A stretch of DNA of 64,000 nt from Mesostigma viride (GCA_009746045.1 RPFO01000080.1:2066815-2130814), one strand, 5' to 3'. Shown: positions 34,210 through 44,839, numbered from the stretch's first letter. Translations and numbers: made by a program. The notes: generated from the sequence alone by a model not told the origin.

Positions 34210-36519
34210 CTAGTGGCCATCCGTCTGATAAGTGCCACGAGAGGCCAGCAGGACCTCCAGGTAGGCCTGGTAGTGGGCCACATCCTCGACATTGTCATGC
34301 CTATCTACAGTGAGGAAAACATCGGCCCACACGCCGTCAGGAAAGAGGCCCAGGAAGGCCCAGTAATACCTATGCTGCGTGAGGACGACCTGGCCACGGG
34401 CCCAGTCCAGAAAGCCACAGGCAAAGAGGCGAAGGAAAGGCTCTACCGCGATCAGGCAAAGGGCCCGCAGGAGGAGGCGATGGTACCGGATCCGAGGGCG
34501 CATACCCGTCGGGAAGAACAGGTCCACCAGGGGCTCCACGTTGGACGGCCACAACCGGATGTGCCGAACCTCGCGGGAGCGCCACCGACGAACACACTGT
34601 CGCGACCCGAATGTCTCTAGGTAGTCGCTGGCCCGAGGAGGAGGGTGACCGCGGGAGTCTAGACCCTGGCCCGGGATAGGCGCCGGGCGACGGGCATCCC
34701 ACTCAAGGATGGGCTGGAGGACCGTAGTGTACGCCGCACCCGGCACCGCAGGAAACTCTACTGTAAGGGCATCCGAAGCCATAATGCCCAGAGGTGGAGG
34801 GTAAGCCCACTGGAACCCACCGTAGGTGTCCAAGTCGTTGTGGCGCCTAGCCCAGCGATACAGAACGCGCCGGACCAGGATCTCACCCTCGAACACCGGA
34901 TCAGCTAAAATAACCATGTCGAAGGAGGCCGATCAGTCTCAATGGGTAGGCCACGATCCCGGGCGCCCGACACACCTGGGAGAACCCGTAGGACATGGGG
35001 AGATGGCAAGCTCAGCAGAGGCGCGCGGCAGGTCACACTGTCGGCAGGCGAGTGCGGACATACCATACCCAGGAATGGGCGTGTCGCGCGACTCCGGCGT
35101 CGCATGCACCACAGAAGGGGCCCTGTCCCGATCACCCTGGGACAACTCCCGGAGGGAATCGGCAGCGCGGGTGACGCGAGGATCCTGACCGGTGGACCGA
35201 ACAACCGCGGCCAATGACCGCGAGGCCGAAGGAGCAGGGACCGAAGCAGGGGCCGACGCAGGGGCAGGAGCCGACACCGACGCAGGGGCACTGGTAAAAC
35301 AGGAGGTCGCGCCGGACCCGAAGCCAGAGAGGGCCGTGACGGACCCGCCATCGACGCAGGCGCGCCGGTCTCCGTTGCCGGTGCACCCTCAGGCCACATA
35401 TTGAAGATAGGGCCCGTAGGGACAGGCAGCCCGGCATAAGATTGGTTACCATCCAAGCTCCAGTCGGGCACCGGGATCCTCTGCGGGGGACCACCCTCCC
35501 AAAGCCTGGGATGATCGCCCGTGTCGCTGAAGAAACCACGAACTGGCTGTGAGGGCGCAGCGGACGGCCCAGAGGGGGCGACGGCGGGCACAGCCGAAGG
35601 GGCTGAAGACTCGCGCCGAGGCGCGGGAACGTCGGCCGCAGGCACGGAGGCAACCGGAGGTGTCGGAGCCGCAGCAACCGAAGGGGTAGGGGGCGCCGGC
35701 GAAACCACAGGTGCCGAAGCAACCAAAGGGGTAGGGGGCGCGGACACCACAGACACCCCACCTGGCGTGGCCGGAGTCTGCGCTTGGGCCGCCAGGAAGG
35801 CCCCGAACGCCGTGGTCAGGGACTGGATCTGAGCCTGCATAGCCGAGACCGTCGCCGAAAGAGGATCAGGCAAACCCGAAGGGGTAGGCTCTACTGCAAC
35901 ACCCGGGTCGACCGAGGGGACGACGGGACCGGAGAGGGAGGAACAGACGCCGAGGAGGCGGACGCAGCGCTCGAGGCAGAATAATCTGGAGTATAATGTA
36001 CCTCGGCTGGGGCGCCCGAAGGGGCAGGACCACTAACCGCTAGTCCCGCCGACTGATCAGCTATCTCCATGAATTCTACGGCCCGTAAAAGGTCACAGGG
36101 GTTCTCATCTACCTCAGCATCACCCTCAGCCGGAAGCCAAGGGAACACCTCCCGTAGGCAGGTACGGCCCACACAGGGGTAGAGAGGTAGGAGAACACAC
36201 GGCAGCACCGGAGAACCGCATCTATCTGTCCCAAGGCGGGACAGCTGGAACCACACCCCAACAAACAGTGTCCGGCATCGTCGAACCCGTGCAGGACAAG
36301 CTGGTGCGGCTCATCAGGGGAAGGACCATACCACGTGACCCCGAAGAGGGCCGCCCTGACTAAGCCCGCATGTTGGGCCTGAAGGGCCGGCTGCACAACG
36401 CCACCCGGGTAACTTGATCGCGACACCCAGCGGCCCGGAAGGGCCTCGAAATACAGCTCAGGGTCCGGTGGGGGCGGGGACGGCAGCGAGCTCTCAGCCG
36501 GAGGGGTAGGCTCTGACAT
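34210..36519 (-). pseudogene. Ty3-II ORF3, large uncharacterised protein (frameshifted)
   Basis: ATG at 36519 (MSEPTPPAESSLPSPPPP), 77 bp past the pol stop; last stop at 34210. The N-terminal block contains YGPSPDEPHQLVLH-type sequence and DENPCDLLRAVEFMEIADQ. A long Pro/Ala/Ser-rich middle follows (MQAQIQSLTTAFGAFLAAQ, then PAPPTPSVAAAPTPP). The C-terminal globular region (about 235 codons, 34917-34210) has VLYRWARRHNDLDTYGG, DYLETFGSRQCVRRWRSRE, and a hydrophobic LLLRALCLIAVEPFLRLFAC. Three or four frame changes break it into pieces, about 750 residues in total. No enzyme or envelope domain recognised. Copy a keeps both ends and lacks the middle. Confidence 0.65.
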
Positions 36520-38829
36520 GACGGCTGCGGAGGGGAGGGGACAACCAACCATCCGTCGACAGCAGACATAACATAAGAGAGGAGAAGGTCTACAACTAGA
36601 GCTTATGCAGGGTTTTATACTCCTGCAGCAGGCGACTACACCCATCTAGCTCACTCTCAGTATACCAGACCTTATCTACCTCACTACGAGCATACATCCA
36701 CTTCACCTTATACTGGCGCTGGGTACCGCGGCCTTTTTTGATATCTCTATGGGCCACGATACCCTCTACCTCATCCTCTACCTCACCAGTATCCGGGTTA
36801 TGCTCTAAAGGGGCAGGGGCTAATTCTCTACCAGCGAACGTGCTCTGATGATAGAGCTTCAGCTGGCTTCTATGAAAGGTGCGAGAGTGGGTCTGCCAAG
36901 AGGTAGGAATATCTATCTCATACAGAAAATTACCTACTCTAGACAACACACGGAAGGGTCCTAAGAAGGCGGGCCTAAGTTTCACTTTCAGTTCAGCTTC
37001 GAACTTATGAGCGAAGCGGCCAACACGGGGGCCTTCTACTAAGACTAAATCTCCTATTTCTATCTCAGGTGCTCTTCTATCTAATGAGGCACGCAACCTA
37101 GCAAGGTATTTGGCCTGCGCCCTATGGTACCCTGCAATAGCGTTGTCGTGTGCATTCTTCATCTTATCTAATAACGCCTGCACACCTTCTACAGTATCCC
37201 GGGACACATCATCCTTGTCCCTTAAAGGACTAGCTAAGAGAGAGGTAGGGGTAAGAGGTTGTCTACCAGTATCTAGGAAGAAGGGCGTATAACCATGCGC
37301 AGCCTGAGGGCAGTTGTTAAGGGAAAACTCTACCAAACATAGGTAATCCTCCCAATCACTCCCAGAGCCATTCACATAGTGACGCAGAGCTTCTTCCACT
37401 ACCCTATTCAAACGTTCTACTAAATGAGACGAGGAGGAGTGGTAGGCAGTACCGAAGGTGACCTTGGTACCGATAGCAGCGAAGAACTGCTGCCAAAAAT
37501 CAGAAGTAAATAACTTATCCTTATCACTAATAAACTGCCTACTCAAACCATGATATCTATATACGTTATTAAGGTATAGGCGTGCGCAATCGCGTGCGGT
37601 GAGTTCTAAGGGACACGGCACGAGATGACACATACGAGTAAAACGATCTACAAAAACAAGGATCTGGGCGTTACCTCTATCATTCTTCCTAAAAGGTCCT
37701 ACAAAATCCATCATAATGGAGTCCCACGGCATGATGGGATCAGGTAAGGTCCTAGGCTCTGCTATCTGTCCTACATTGTTGGGTTTCATCTCCTGGCAAG
37801 ATTGACAGGTTCTAACATACTCATCTACATCCTTTAAAAGGGAAGGCCAGTAGTAAGAGCGGGCTACTAGGTCCCGTACCCGTTTACCACCCTGGTGAGC
37901 AGCTAAGTCATGCAACTCAAAGAGCAAGGAGGAGCGACAGATAGGAGGGACATACAGGCGCCATTGAGGGGGAGAATCTGCTATCTGCACATATAAAAAT
38001 CCACCTACAAATTTACAAGGGTGCTTGCCTAATTGTTGGGGATGGGCAGCAATGGCAGCTAATGCTTCCGGCTCAGTGGCCGTAAATCTACTAATAAGAC
38101 GTTCGAGATCAGAGGTAGGCATCGCTACAGAGGTATCCAGAACAGGTTTAAAGAGATCTCCTACCGCCTTGCCAAAGAGAAGGGGAGGTCCTAGAGGGAC
38201 TATGTGTTCATAAGACTTTCCTGACCTAGTCGCTATATGGCTAAGCGGTATAGAAATTTTATTTTTCCCCTCCCCCCCACCGAGACCACAGGAAGGGCCT
38301 CACACGGGAGAGAGAGTCCTACGTGAGAAAGGAGATCAGGCATGCGAACAGCTGTATGAAAGAGGTAGGCATAGGATTCATCATCAGGTAGTTCACCATA
38401 CGGGGTTACACCCATAGTAGTAGGAACTAGAGTAGTATTGAGAACATCAAGGTCCTCGAAAAAGGAGTAATCTGCACGACGGGAGAGTGCATCTGGTACT
38501 ATGTTATCTACACCCTTAACATACTGAAGGGGAGAACTGTGCTAAAAACTCCATCCAGCGCGCTTGACGAGGGGTAAGGTTGGGTTGTGAGAGAAGATGG
38601 GTAAGAGGGCGGTGATCTGTCTGGATAACTAATCTATAAGGATCAAGCTCACAGGGTTCATTCAGACAAACATCAAATTGAGCACCTTTAAGGAAGTGCT
38701 GCCACGCGTGGCAACAATACACCACAGCTAATAGTTCTTGCTGGTGTACGGGATAGTTACGCTCCGCAGGAAGCATTGTCCTAGAGATATACTCAATTGG
38801 CTGTAAGCCCTGACCCTGATCCTGGAGAA

Positions 38830-38834
38830 GGACG
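38830..38834. repeat. Target site duplication of the palindromic insertion (left)
   Basis: GGACG, repeated at 39649-39653. Removing the insert and one copy restores the RNase H region order seen in Ty3-I. Confidence 0.9.
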
Positions 38835-38910
38835 AGTTAAGTAATGCAATACGCATTACTTTTGCATACTTGCAAGTATGCAAAAGTAATGCGTATTGCA
38901 TTACTTAACT
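38835..38910. repeat. Perfect 76-bp palindrome, copy 1
   Basis: Self-complementary over its full length with the centre at CTTG/CAAG; begins AGTTAAGTAATGCAATACGC. Copy 2 is 39292-39367. Copy 3 (39618-39648) keeps only the outer arms. Confidence 0.97.
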
Positions 38911-39291
38911 AAAATTGGGCCGCGTGGGGAAATCCGGCGTTCCGCACACACCGCTCGTTACCGAGGTGACTCGATTAATTACGACTCGGCTATTCCCAGC
39001 CTCGCGCCGTAATTCCTATTTCGACTTGGCCTACCTTAACTAAGATTGGCGTTCGCTCCTGGGGTACCGGGTTCGAATCCTCTCGGAGGCACGGAAATAT
39101 TTGCGGCGGTTAGGCCTGGGAGGCCGAGTCGAGATATTTGTGGATTTCTATGTTTGGCGGAGGCCGGGTAGGCCAAGTCGAAATAGGAATTACGGCGCGA
39201 GGCTGGGAATAGCCGAGTCGTAATTAATCGAGTCACCTCGGTAACGAGCGGTTTGTGCGGAACGCCGGATTTCCCCACGCGGCCCAATTTT
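38911..39291. repeat. Inverted repeat, two 125-bp arms
   Basis: 38911-39035 is the reverse complement of 39167-39291 apart from a single T/G-type difference near 39252. Together with the palindromes this would fold into a long hairpin. Confidence 0.93.
39062..39093 (+). other. tRNA-like 3' half inside U1
   Basis: GGTTCGAATCC is a canonical T-loop/B-box. It is followed by TCTCGGAGGCA, resembling a CGGAGGC acceptor strand plus discriminator A. The 5' half, anticodon arm and a convincing A-box are missing, so this is not an intact tRNA gene. U2 repeats it near 39388-39419. Confidence 0.65.
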
Positions 39292-41539
39292 AGTTAAGTA
39301 ATGCAATACGCATTACTTTTGCATACTTGCAAGTATGCAAAAGTAATGCGTATTGCATTACTTAACTAAGATTGGCGTTCGCTCCTGGGGTACCGGGTTC
39401 GAATCCTCTCGGAGGCACGGAAATATTTGCGGCGGTTAGGCCTGGGAGGCCGAGTCGAGATATTTGTGGATTTCTATGTTTGGCGGAGGCCGGGTAGGCC
39501 AAGTCGAAATAGGAATTACGGCGCGAGGCTGGGAATAGCCGAGTCGTAATTAATCGAGTCACCTCGGTAACGAGCGGTGTGTGCGGAACGCCGGATTTCC
39601 CCACGCGGCCCAATTTTAGTTAAGTAATGCGTATTGCATTACTTAACTGGACGCCCCCTATAGCTACCTTGCTAGCATCTGTAGCTACAACAAAGGGTTT
39701 AGTAGTATCCGGTAGGATGAGTACGGGAGGGGAGAGGAGTAGGGATTTTAGACACTGAAAAGCCGACTGACATTCACTACTCCAAACAAAGGGGATATCC
39801 TTCTTTAATAGATGATTAATAGGGGCTGCTATAGTTGCGAAACGCGGGATAAAACGCCTATAGTACGGAAGCAATTCCTAGGAAACTACGTACACCTTTA
39901 ACGTCGGTAGGGGTAGGCCATTCCTGAATTGACTTAGTCTTGTCTGGGTCGGTAGCAACCCCGGCATCTGACAGAACGTGCCCTAAGAAGGGGACACTTC
40001 TACCAGAGCGAACTTTAGCACGGCGCGCCCATAAAGAATTTTCAGCCATGATTTCTAGTACTTTCTTTAAATCACGTAGGTGCGTTTCAAAATCAGGAGA
40101 ATAAATAAGGATATCATCTAAGTAAGCTTGAGCACAAGAACGGTCATGCTCAGATAAGGAAACAGAGGAGAAGGAAGGATCCTTTAAATCAGAGGACACT
40201 TGAGGAAGGTGGGAATTTCCCATAACAGGTCTAAGCACTTCATTCATTAACATTTGGAAAGAGGCAGGAGAGTTACAGAGTCCCATAGCCGCTACTCTAA
40301 ACTGATAGTGCCCAAAAGGGGTAGCAAAGGCGGTTTTGTGGCAATCCTCAGGAGCTATACGTAGTTGCCAAAAACCATCCGCACAATCTAGTACTGTGAA
40401 ACAGGTAGAACCTTTAACCTTATTAAATATATCATCAATACGAGGTAGAGGGTATTTAGACTTCACAGTAATATCGTTTAACTTCCTATAATCAGTAACT
40501 AGGCGAAACTTGCCATTTGGCTTAGGAACTAACAGGACACCAGCGGAATAGGGGGAGTTACTAGGCTCTATCAATCCTGCTTCTAATAGTGATACTAAAA
40601 TCTGTTTTAGTTCCTTTAATTCTGTAGGGCCCATTCTATACATCGGAGAGTGCGTAGGAACTGCACCGTCCTTGATAACTACACGGTGTAAAACAGAACG
40701 AGGAGGAGGATAAGAAGGAGTCTTTTCTTCAAATACTTTTGAGGAATCTATCACAGCCATGTATCTGACTATTTCATTTTCAGTAAATCCCACTCCTATT
40801 GTATCCACTGTATTTACATCTATATCCACACTATTATTAGTGATAGGTATCTCCTGTACTTCTAACTGAAGGAACATACATAATAGGTATCCATATTCCT
40901 TTAGTTCAGATCGCAATTCGTCATTGGACATTAATACTTCAGGTATAGGTCTCACAGGAGGATCAACAGGTGTAGGAGGAGTAATATCTACCAAGGATAA
41001 ATTTTCTAATCTATAATGACGTTCTGGTACCCAGTAAGAGCTATCTGGAAACCAAATGACCATAGTATCATAATTAATAGTGATTTTATTATCCTGGTGC
41101 CAATCTAATCCTAGTAATACATCAGCTGTAGTGATAGGGCCTATAGTGGCCGTCAGGTTGACCGTACGTCCTTGTATGACCAGGGGAAGGGACACCGTAC
41201 CCGGGGAATGACTGGTGCGACCGTCAGCATAATGGACAGTGACAGTTTTTGTGTGAGGGGTAGGGACTAGTCCTAAACGCCTAACTAGGGCCTCGCTCAC
41301 AAAGGAGCTAGCCGCACCGCTATCCACTAACACAGAGACATTCAAGAGTTCATCAGCATGCAGGAAGGGGTCTACAACAGTATGAGGGACGGTTAAGCCA
41401 CCATTCAAGAACATAAGAGGACGCACACGTAGTGGTAGGGATGATTCAGCTCCTACAGAGGTTATAAAAACAGGCAAACAAAAATTATTATCTGGGGTAC
41501 TATCTAAGGACCTGTCCAGGTTACCCCCGGCTGACAGGC

Positions 41540-43270
41540 CTACTGTTCCCCCTCCCCCCCCAAATCCATAGGAACTAACCCCGAAGAAGACCCTGGCGGA
41601 AAAGCCACTGCTGGAGGGTCACGAGGGATTGAAGAGGGTGCGGGAGCCTGATTATCATAGGGGAACCCTGGGGATCCTGTCTGCACAGCATTCAGCCTAC
41701 TAGGGGTAGCTGAAGGAATGCGTCCTGAAGTGGGACGAATAGGAGCACGCTGAGGGGTACGAGGAGGGCGAGCGTCGGGATGAGGGGGAGCACCCGAAAG
41801 GAACTTGGGGCACTCACGTTTAAGATGACCTACTTCCTTACAATGATAGCAGGTGATATGAGAGACATCCAGAGCTGAAAGGTCAGTCACACAGATATCT
41901 AATTCTTCTACATAGGAGTTCTCCTCCTCGGGGGTAAGGCTAATATTATTAATACGGGAACGGGTAGGAAGAGAAGGCGTGGAGAAGAAATCTGCTACTC
42001 GTAAAAGATGCTGGCGCACATGCTTGAGGGGCAGGTCAGTAAAACGGTAGGCAGAGAACTGGCGCTTGACTTCACGCAATAAGGGTCTACTGAGGCCCTG
42101 AAGGAAGCGGGCACGTACTTCTGCGCCCGACAAATCCCTAATTCGTACCATCTGGGCATCAAACTCTTTCATATATTCTTTGAAGGACTTGGTACCCTGC
42201 TGCAAGGTGCCAAAGGATAATCTATCCTGCCAATCTGCATCGGGAGGGACTAAATGGTTCTCTAAACGCTTGAACAATTCTGCTACCGAGTTTGGGTAGG
42301 CATGAGAGGCAAGAGACTCACACTGGATGAGGTTAGCAAGTTCAGGAGTTATGCAGGTAGTAAGATAATGAGGGACTAGTACAGCATCAGAGAGGCGCCA
42401 CCTATTGTGGTTCTGCCAGGACTCTGTGTTCTGGGTGAGCAACATAATGAAGGTGAAAAACTGTTGAGGGGTAGACTTGACATCCAGCTTAGGAAGGTTG
42501 GCAAAGAGGGGAAGAGCAGGAGGCTTAGGGGGATTAGAAGAGTCAGTTTTTCCCATAGGGCCACTATCTTCCACTGCTACATAAGCGGGATAGAAGGAAG
42601 GGATAGGAAAAGTCTTGGGTAGGGGTCTAGAGGGAGCCACCGTTTCAGGATGGTGCCCATAGGAGAAGGGAACAGTATATTGCTCACGAAGAGATGAATA
42701 GGCAAAATGATCATAATTCCTATCATCTAGGGGCATGGTACTGAAATCATTATTAACTTCTAAATCAGCCACACGGGTAGGGACCTGGGCAGCCTCATAG
42801 GCCGTCTCAGGGTAGGACCAGGAAGCAGGTGGGTAAAAGGGAACTGCACTAGGGCGCCCAGAAGGGCCGACAGGGGCCGAGGTACGACCCGTGTTAATAG
42901 CAGGCATTGAAGGCACAGGGTGGGAAGGAGGCCTAGAAGCATTGTTAGTGTGTGAGGACCTGCTGGAGGGGTGAGCCAAGGTTGCAGAAGGGGCAGGGGC
43001 CTGGTTCACAACAAAAGAAGGTTCATCACTAAATCTGACTTGGGAAATACGTTGTTCATAGGTAGGTGGGGTAATTGAGGGACGACGGCGACCACCAGCA
43101 ACAGGAGAAGGAGGTGAGGTACGCAGAATACCTTGAGGGGTGAGATGGTGTACCGTTTCCAAGGAGTCCCGTCGGTTACCACGAGTATTGTTATTGTTAG
43201 TGTTATTAGTAGTAGTATTATTATTATTATTGGTAGGTATAGGCGACATATCTCCACCCACTGGATCCAT
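41540..43270 (-). CDS. Ty3-II gag, intact (576 aa)
   Basis: ATG at 43270 to stop at 41540 without break. Order: Asn/Thr repeats (residues about 14-30), Pro-rich N-terminal half, the short motif STMPLDDRNYDHFAYSSL, capsid-like helical region (about 240-430: LPLFANLPKLDVK, TQNTESWQNHNRWRL, VAELFKRLENHLVPPDADW, YMKEFDAQMVRIRD). CCHC knuckle CYHCKEVGHLKREC comes at about 475, and a Pro-rich tail ends LGGEGEQ. Gag assembles particles and binds element RNA. It shares the order of conserved segments with Ty3-I gag. This is the cleanest coding sequence of the Ty3-II family in the window, consistent with a young insertion. Confidence 0.93.
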   Translation of the reverse strand: MDPVGGDMSPIPTNNNNNTTTNNTNNNNTRGNRRDSLETVHHLTPQGILRTSPPSPVAGGRRRPSITPPTYEQRISQVRFSDEPSFVVNQAPAPSATLAHPSSRSSHTNNASRPPSHPVPSMPAINTGRTSAPVGPSGRPSAVPFYPPASWSYPETAYEAAQVPTRVADLEVNNDFSTMPLDDRNYDHFAYSSLREQYTVPFSYGHHPETVAPSRPLPKTFPIPSFYPAYVAVEDSGPMGKTDSSNPPKPPALPLFANLPKLDVKSTPQQFFTFIMLLTQNTESWQNHNRWRLSDAVLVPHYLTTCITPELANLIQCESLASHAYPNSVAELFKRLENHLVPPDADWQDRLSFGTLQQGTKSFKEYMKEFDAQMVRIRDLSGAEVRARFLQGLSRPLLREVKRQFSAYRFTDLPLKHVRQHLLRVADFFSTPSLPTRSRINNISLTPEEENSYVEELDICVTDLSALDVSHITCYHCKEVGHLKRECPKFLSGAPPHPDARPPRTPQRAPIRPTSGRIPSATPSRLNAVQTGSPGFPYDNQAPAPSSIPRDPPAVAFPPGSSSGLVPMDLGGEGEQ

Positions 43271-43361
43271 CTTTAATTACGTAAAGGAATAGGAATCTAG
43301 AAGAAAGCAACAAAGGAAAAAGGAAAAACCTTGAAGGTATGCAGCAGGAACAAAATTAAAA

Positions 43362-43754
43362 TCAATCCTTTTTAACAACAGTAATGGATAGGGAACCAAA
43401 CTCCAAAGTGAGAGGAGTATCTGAAGCAGATGCAGATGCAGCCCGTTTAGGGGGAGAAGAAGGAGGGGTAGCAAAGACTAGAGCTTCTACTGGAGGACGA
43501 CCATGAGGAATAGGGCGTACATGAAGGCCTAAATCTGTTTGGCTATGATCTATAAGGAACTGCTGAGCTTCTTCGAAGGACATAAATTTCTTGTACCTAA
43601 TTACGTTGTATACACGATTCTGAACGATCTTCCTAGCGTCGGACCAAGAAAGGAAAATGGAGGACCATTGAGGCGTAATCACTACGTAATATTTAGCTAG
43701 ACTATTATCGCTAGAAGAATGGGAAGGAGCAGTAAAAGATCGCCGTTGGCTCAT
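43362..43754 (-). CDS. Ty3-II ORF0, RNase H1-N/viroplasmin-like protein (130 aa)
   Basis: ATG at 43754; stop 91 bp before gag. Residues about 20-70 hold a clear RNase H1 N-terminal (viroplasmin-like) pattern: KYYVVITPQ, IFLSWSDARKIVQN, then YKKFMSFEEAQQFL. In this family the YY.V strand, the I/Y-x-SW turn and the KKF...EEA helix are the diagnostic positions. The N-terminus is Ser-rich; the C-terminal half is Pro/Ala-rich and ends SITVVKKD. The fold binds RNA/DNA hybrids in RNase H1, and a relative occurs in caulimovirus inclusion-body proteins. A stand-alone copy ahead of gag is not part of the standard Ty3 plan. Its presence at the same site in Ty3-I supports a conserved role, perhaps in reverse transcription or RNA handling (inference). 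Confidence 0.75.
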   Translation of the reverse strand: MSQRRSFTAPSHSSSDNSLAKYYVVITPQWSSIFLSWSDARKIVQNRVYNVIRYKKFMSFEEAQQFLIDHSQTDLGLHVRPIPHGRPPVEALVFATPPSSPPKRAASASASDTPLTLEFGSLSITVVKKD

Positions 43755-44268
43755 GGTAACGCACCTTGTTGTTCTTGAGTAGTCACGATAGGAGTGGAAG
43801 GGGTAGGAGTCGACTTAGCTGGGTTATCTGGATCACCGAAATGACGAGGGCGGCAATGGTCCAGCGCTCGTAGTCCTAAAGTCAGCGACCCAGTGACTTT
43901 CTGCGAGTGCGGCCGTCTAATGTACAGCAGCACGAAGGAAAAGGTGGAACCTACCCAGACGCTAATCGTCTCACTAACACCGAACCGAAAACATCACCTA
44001 TCTACGACAGTGAACCACTTTTCTAAGGAAAACAAGACGAGGAAAAGGAACTATCTAGAAAAGGATTTTCCGCTTCGAGCAGGTCTATCTTCTAGGCAGG
44101 GCGTGTCCTGAATCAGGCAGCACTACCCCCCCAGCTCGCAGGCGACCCGCCCATTACCTGTCAAGTAGGTGTCGTCTTCATTTTCCCAGCCGCGGAAGGG
44201 TTGATTCAATGACGTATGTTGCAAAGGATCGTCGTCTCGCTCTCTATCTAAACTACCTCCGAGTCCAT
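43755..44268 (-). other. Ty3-II 5' leader
   Basis: 514 bp between the LTR and ORF0. A 60-codon minus-strand frame (43933-43751) overlaps the ORF0 start; I do not take it as a gene. No conserved protein motif. Confidence 0.55.
44250..44267 (-). promoter_or_regulatory. Candidate primer binding site of Ty3-II
   Basis: Minus strand reads TGGACTCGGAGGTAGTTT, one base after the LTR end. It would pair with a tRNA ending CUACCUCCGAGUCCA. The spacer length and the CGGAGG core are shared with Ty3-I. Confidence 0.55.
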
Positions 44269-44839
44269 TGTTACGCCGCAAGCCTCGGCCGCCACCTCTA
44301 CCTCTACCGGTCCTGATACTACCTAAACTAGTGAGGCCGCTTCTATTTACACCCCTAGCGAAAGACGACCGAGACGAACCAGATCTCAATGCATTTACAT
44401 ATGTACTACTGTAATATGCCATAGGCCATTTAATCAAACCCGTTTACTCCAGGAAAAGAGGAAGGAAACACAACTAAACTGCCGTGACCCAAGCCTATAT
44501 GTGTTAATTCATTTAACACACGCCGAGTGACCACACAAGGAGTGGAACGTGCATAAATGGTCACCAACGGTCCAACAGGCTCGGGCCGACCTGGCCCTCG
44601 CCTGCAGAAACACAGAAACACAGGCAGGTGCACAGATGCACGCCGGTCCACTACATTCTACAAAAGGATAAGGACCACTAATATAGTACGCGGCGCGGCG
44701 CCCAAAGGCACCCAATATACCACAATACTGTTACGGGGACAATCATGTCCAAACTAGAACTGCACGTAACCTAGGAACAACCGAGGCCAAGGACCTAATT
44801 TACGTCCGTAACTACAACGAATTGTTACGCGACGTAACA
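44269..44839 (-). repeat. Ty3-II copy c 5' LTR (571 bp)
   Basis: TGTTACGCCGCAAG...GCGACGTAACA on the plus strand, same length as the 3' LTR. On the element strand it opens with the short inverted pair TGTTACGTCGCGTAACA. Confidence 0.95.

Larger units (their letters stand above)
38835..39648. mobile_element. Palindrome-terminated, tRNA-containing small element (814 bp)
   Basis: Inserted in Ty3-II pol with 5-bp duplication GGACG. It consists of a perfect 76-bp palindrome (38835-38910), a 125-bp inverted arm (38911-39035), a 250-bp unit U1 (39042-39291), the same 76-bp palindrome (39292-39367), U2 (39368-39617, one difference noticed from U1), and a shortened 31-bp palindrome (39618-39648). The inverted arm is the reverse complement of the last 125 bp of U1. 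U units contain a tRNA-like 3' half. Ends read AGTTAAGTAATG...CATTACTTAACT. No protein is encoded, so it depends on enzymes from elsewhere. I recognise no described family with this layout; TRIM-like, foldback and SINE-derived origins are all possible. Confidence 0.88.
36596..41480 (-). pseudogene. Ty3-II copy c pol (interrupted by an 814-bp insertion)
   Basis: Segments in order: protease and RT in one 539-codon frame (41477-39858; VLVDSGAASSFV, LLGLDWHQD, LVTDYRKLNDITV, VLDCADGFWQLRIAPEDC, YLDDILIYS); RNase H start (39874-39650; VVATDASKVAIGG); the insertion 38835-39648; RNase H remainder (38829-38516; ERNYPVHQQELLAVVYCCHAW, TDHRPLTHLL); linker; then integrase and chromodomain in one 508-codon frame (38122-36596; CQSCQEMK, MMDFVGPF, FISDKDKLF, GPF module, chromodomain, ending TLHKL). 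The pol frame opens at a non-ATG codon near the gag stop and in another frame, consistent with gag-pol frameshifting. A break near 39870 and one or two in 38230-38520 add to the insertion. This copy cannot make intact pol. Confidence 0.93.
33265..44839 (-). mobile_element. Ty3-II copy c, full-length chromovirus
   Basis: 11,575 bp including an 814-bp insertion. It has 571-bp LTRs at both ends (one substitution noticed: CCACAGTACTG against CCACAATACTG), target duplication CCTGT, a TGG primer site, a polypurine tract, and ORF0, gag, pol and ORF3 in order. The near-identity of the LTRs implies recent insertion. Confidence 0.95.

Noticed and set aside
39036-39613. Two identical 83-codon minus-strand frames and a possible tRNA gene
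   Set aside because: The frames read through the 250-bp units; their PRGFEPG text comes from the antisense of a tRNA T-arm. Only a tRNA 3' half is present, so neither a protein nor an intact tRNA gene is called.
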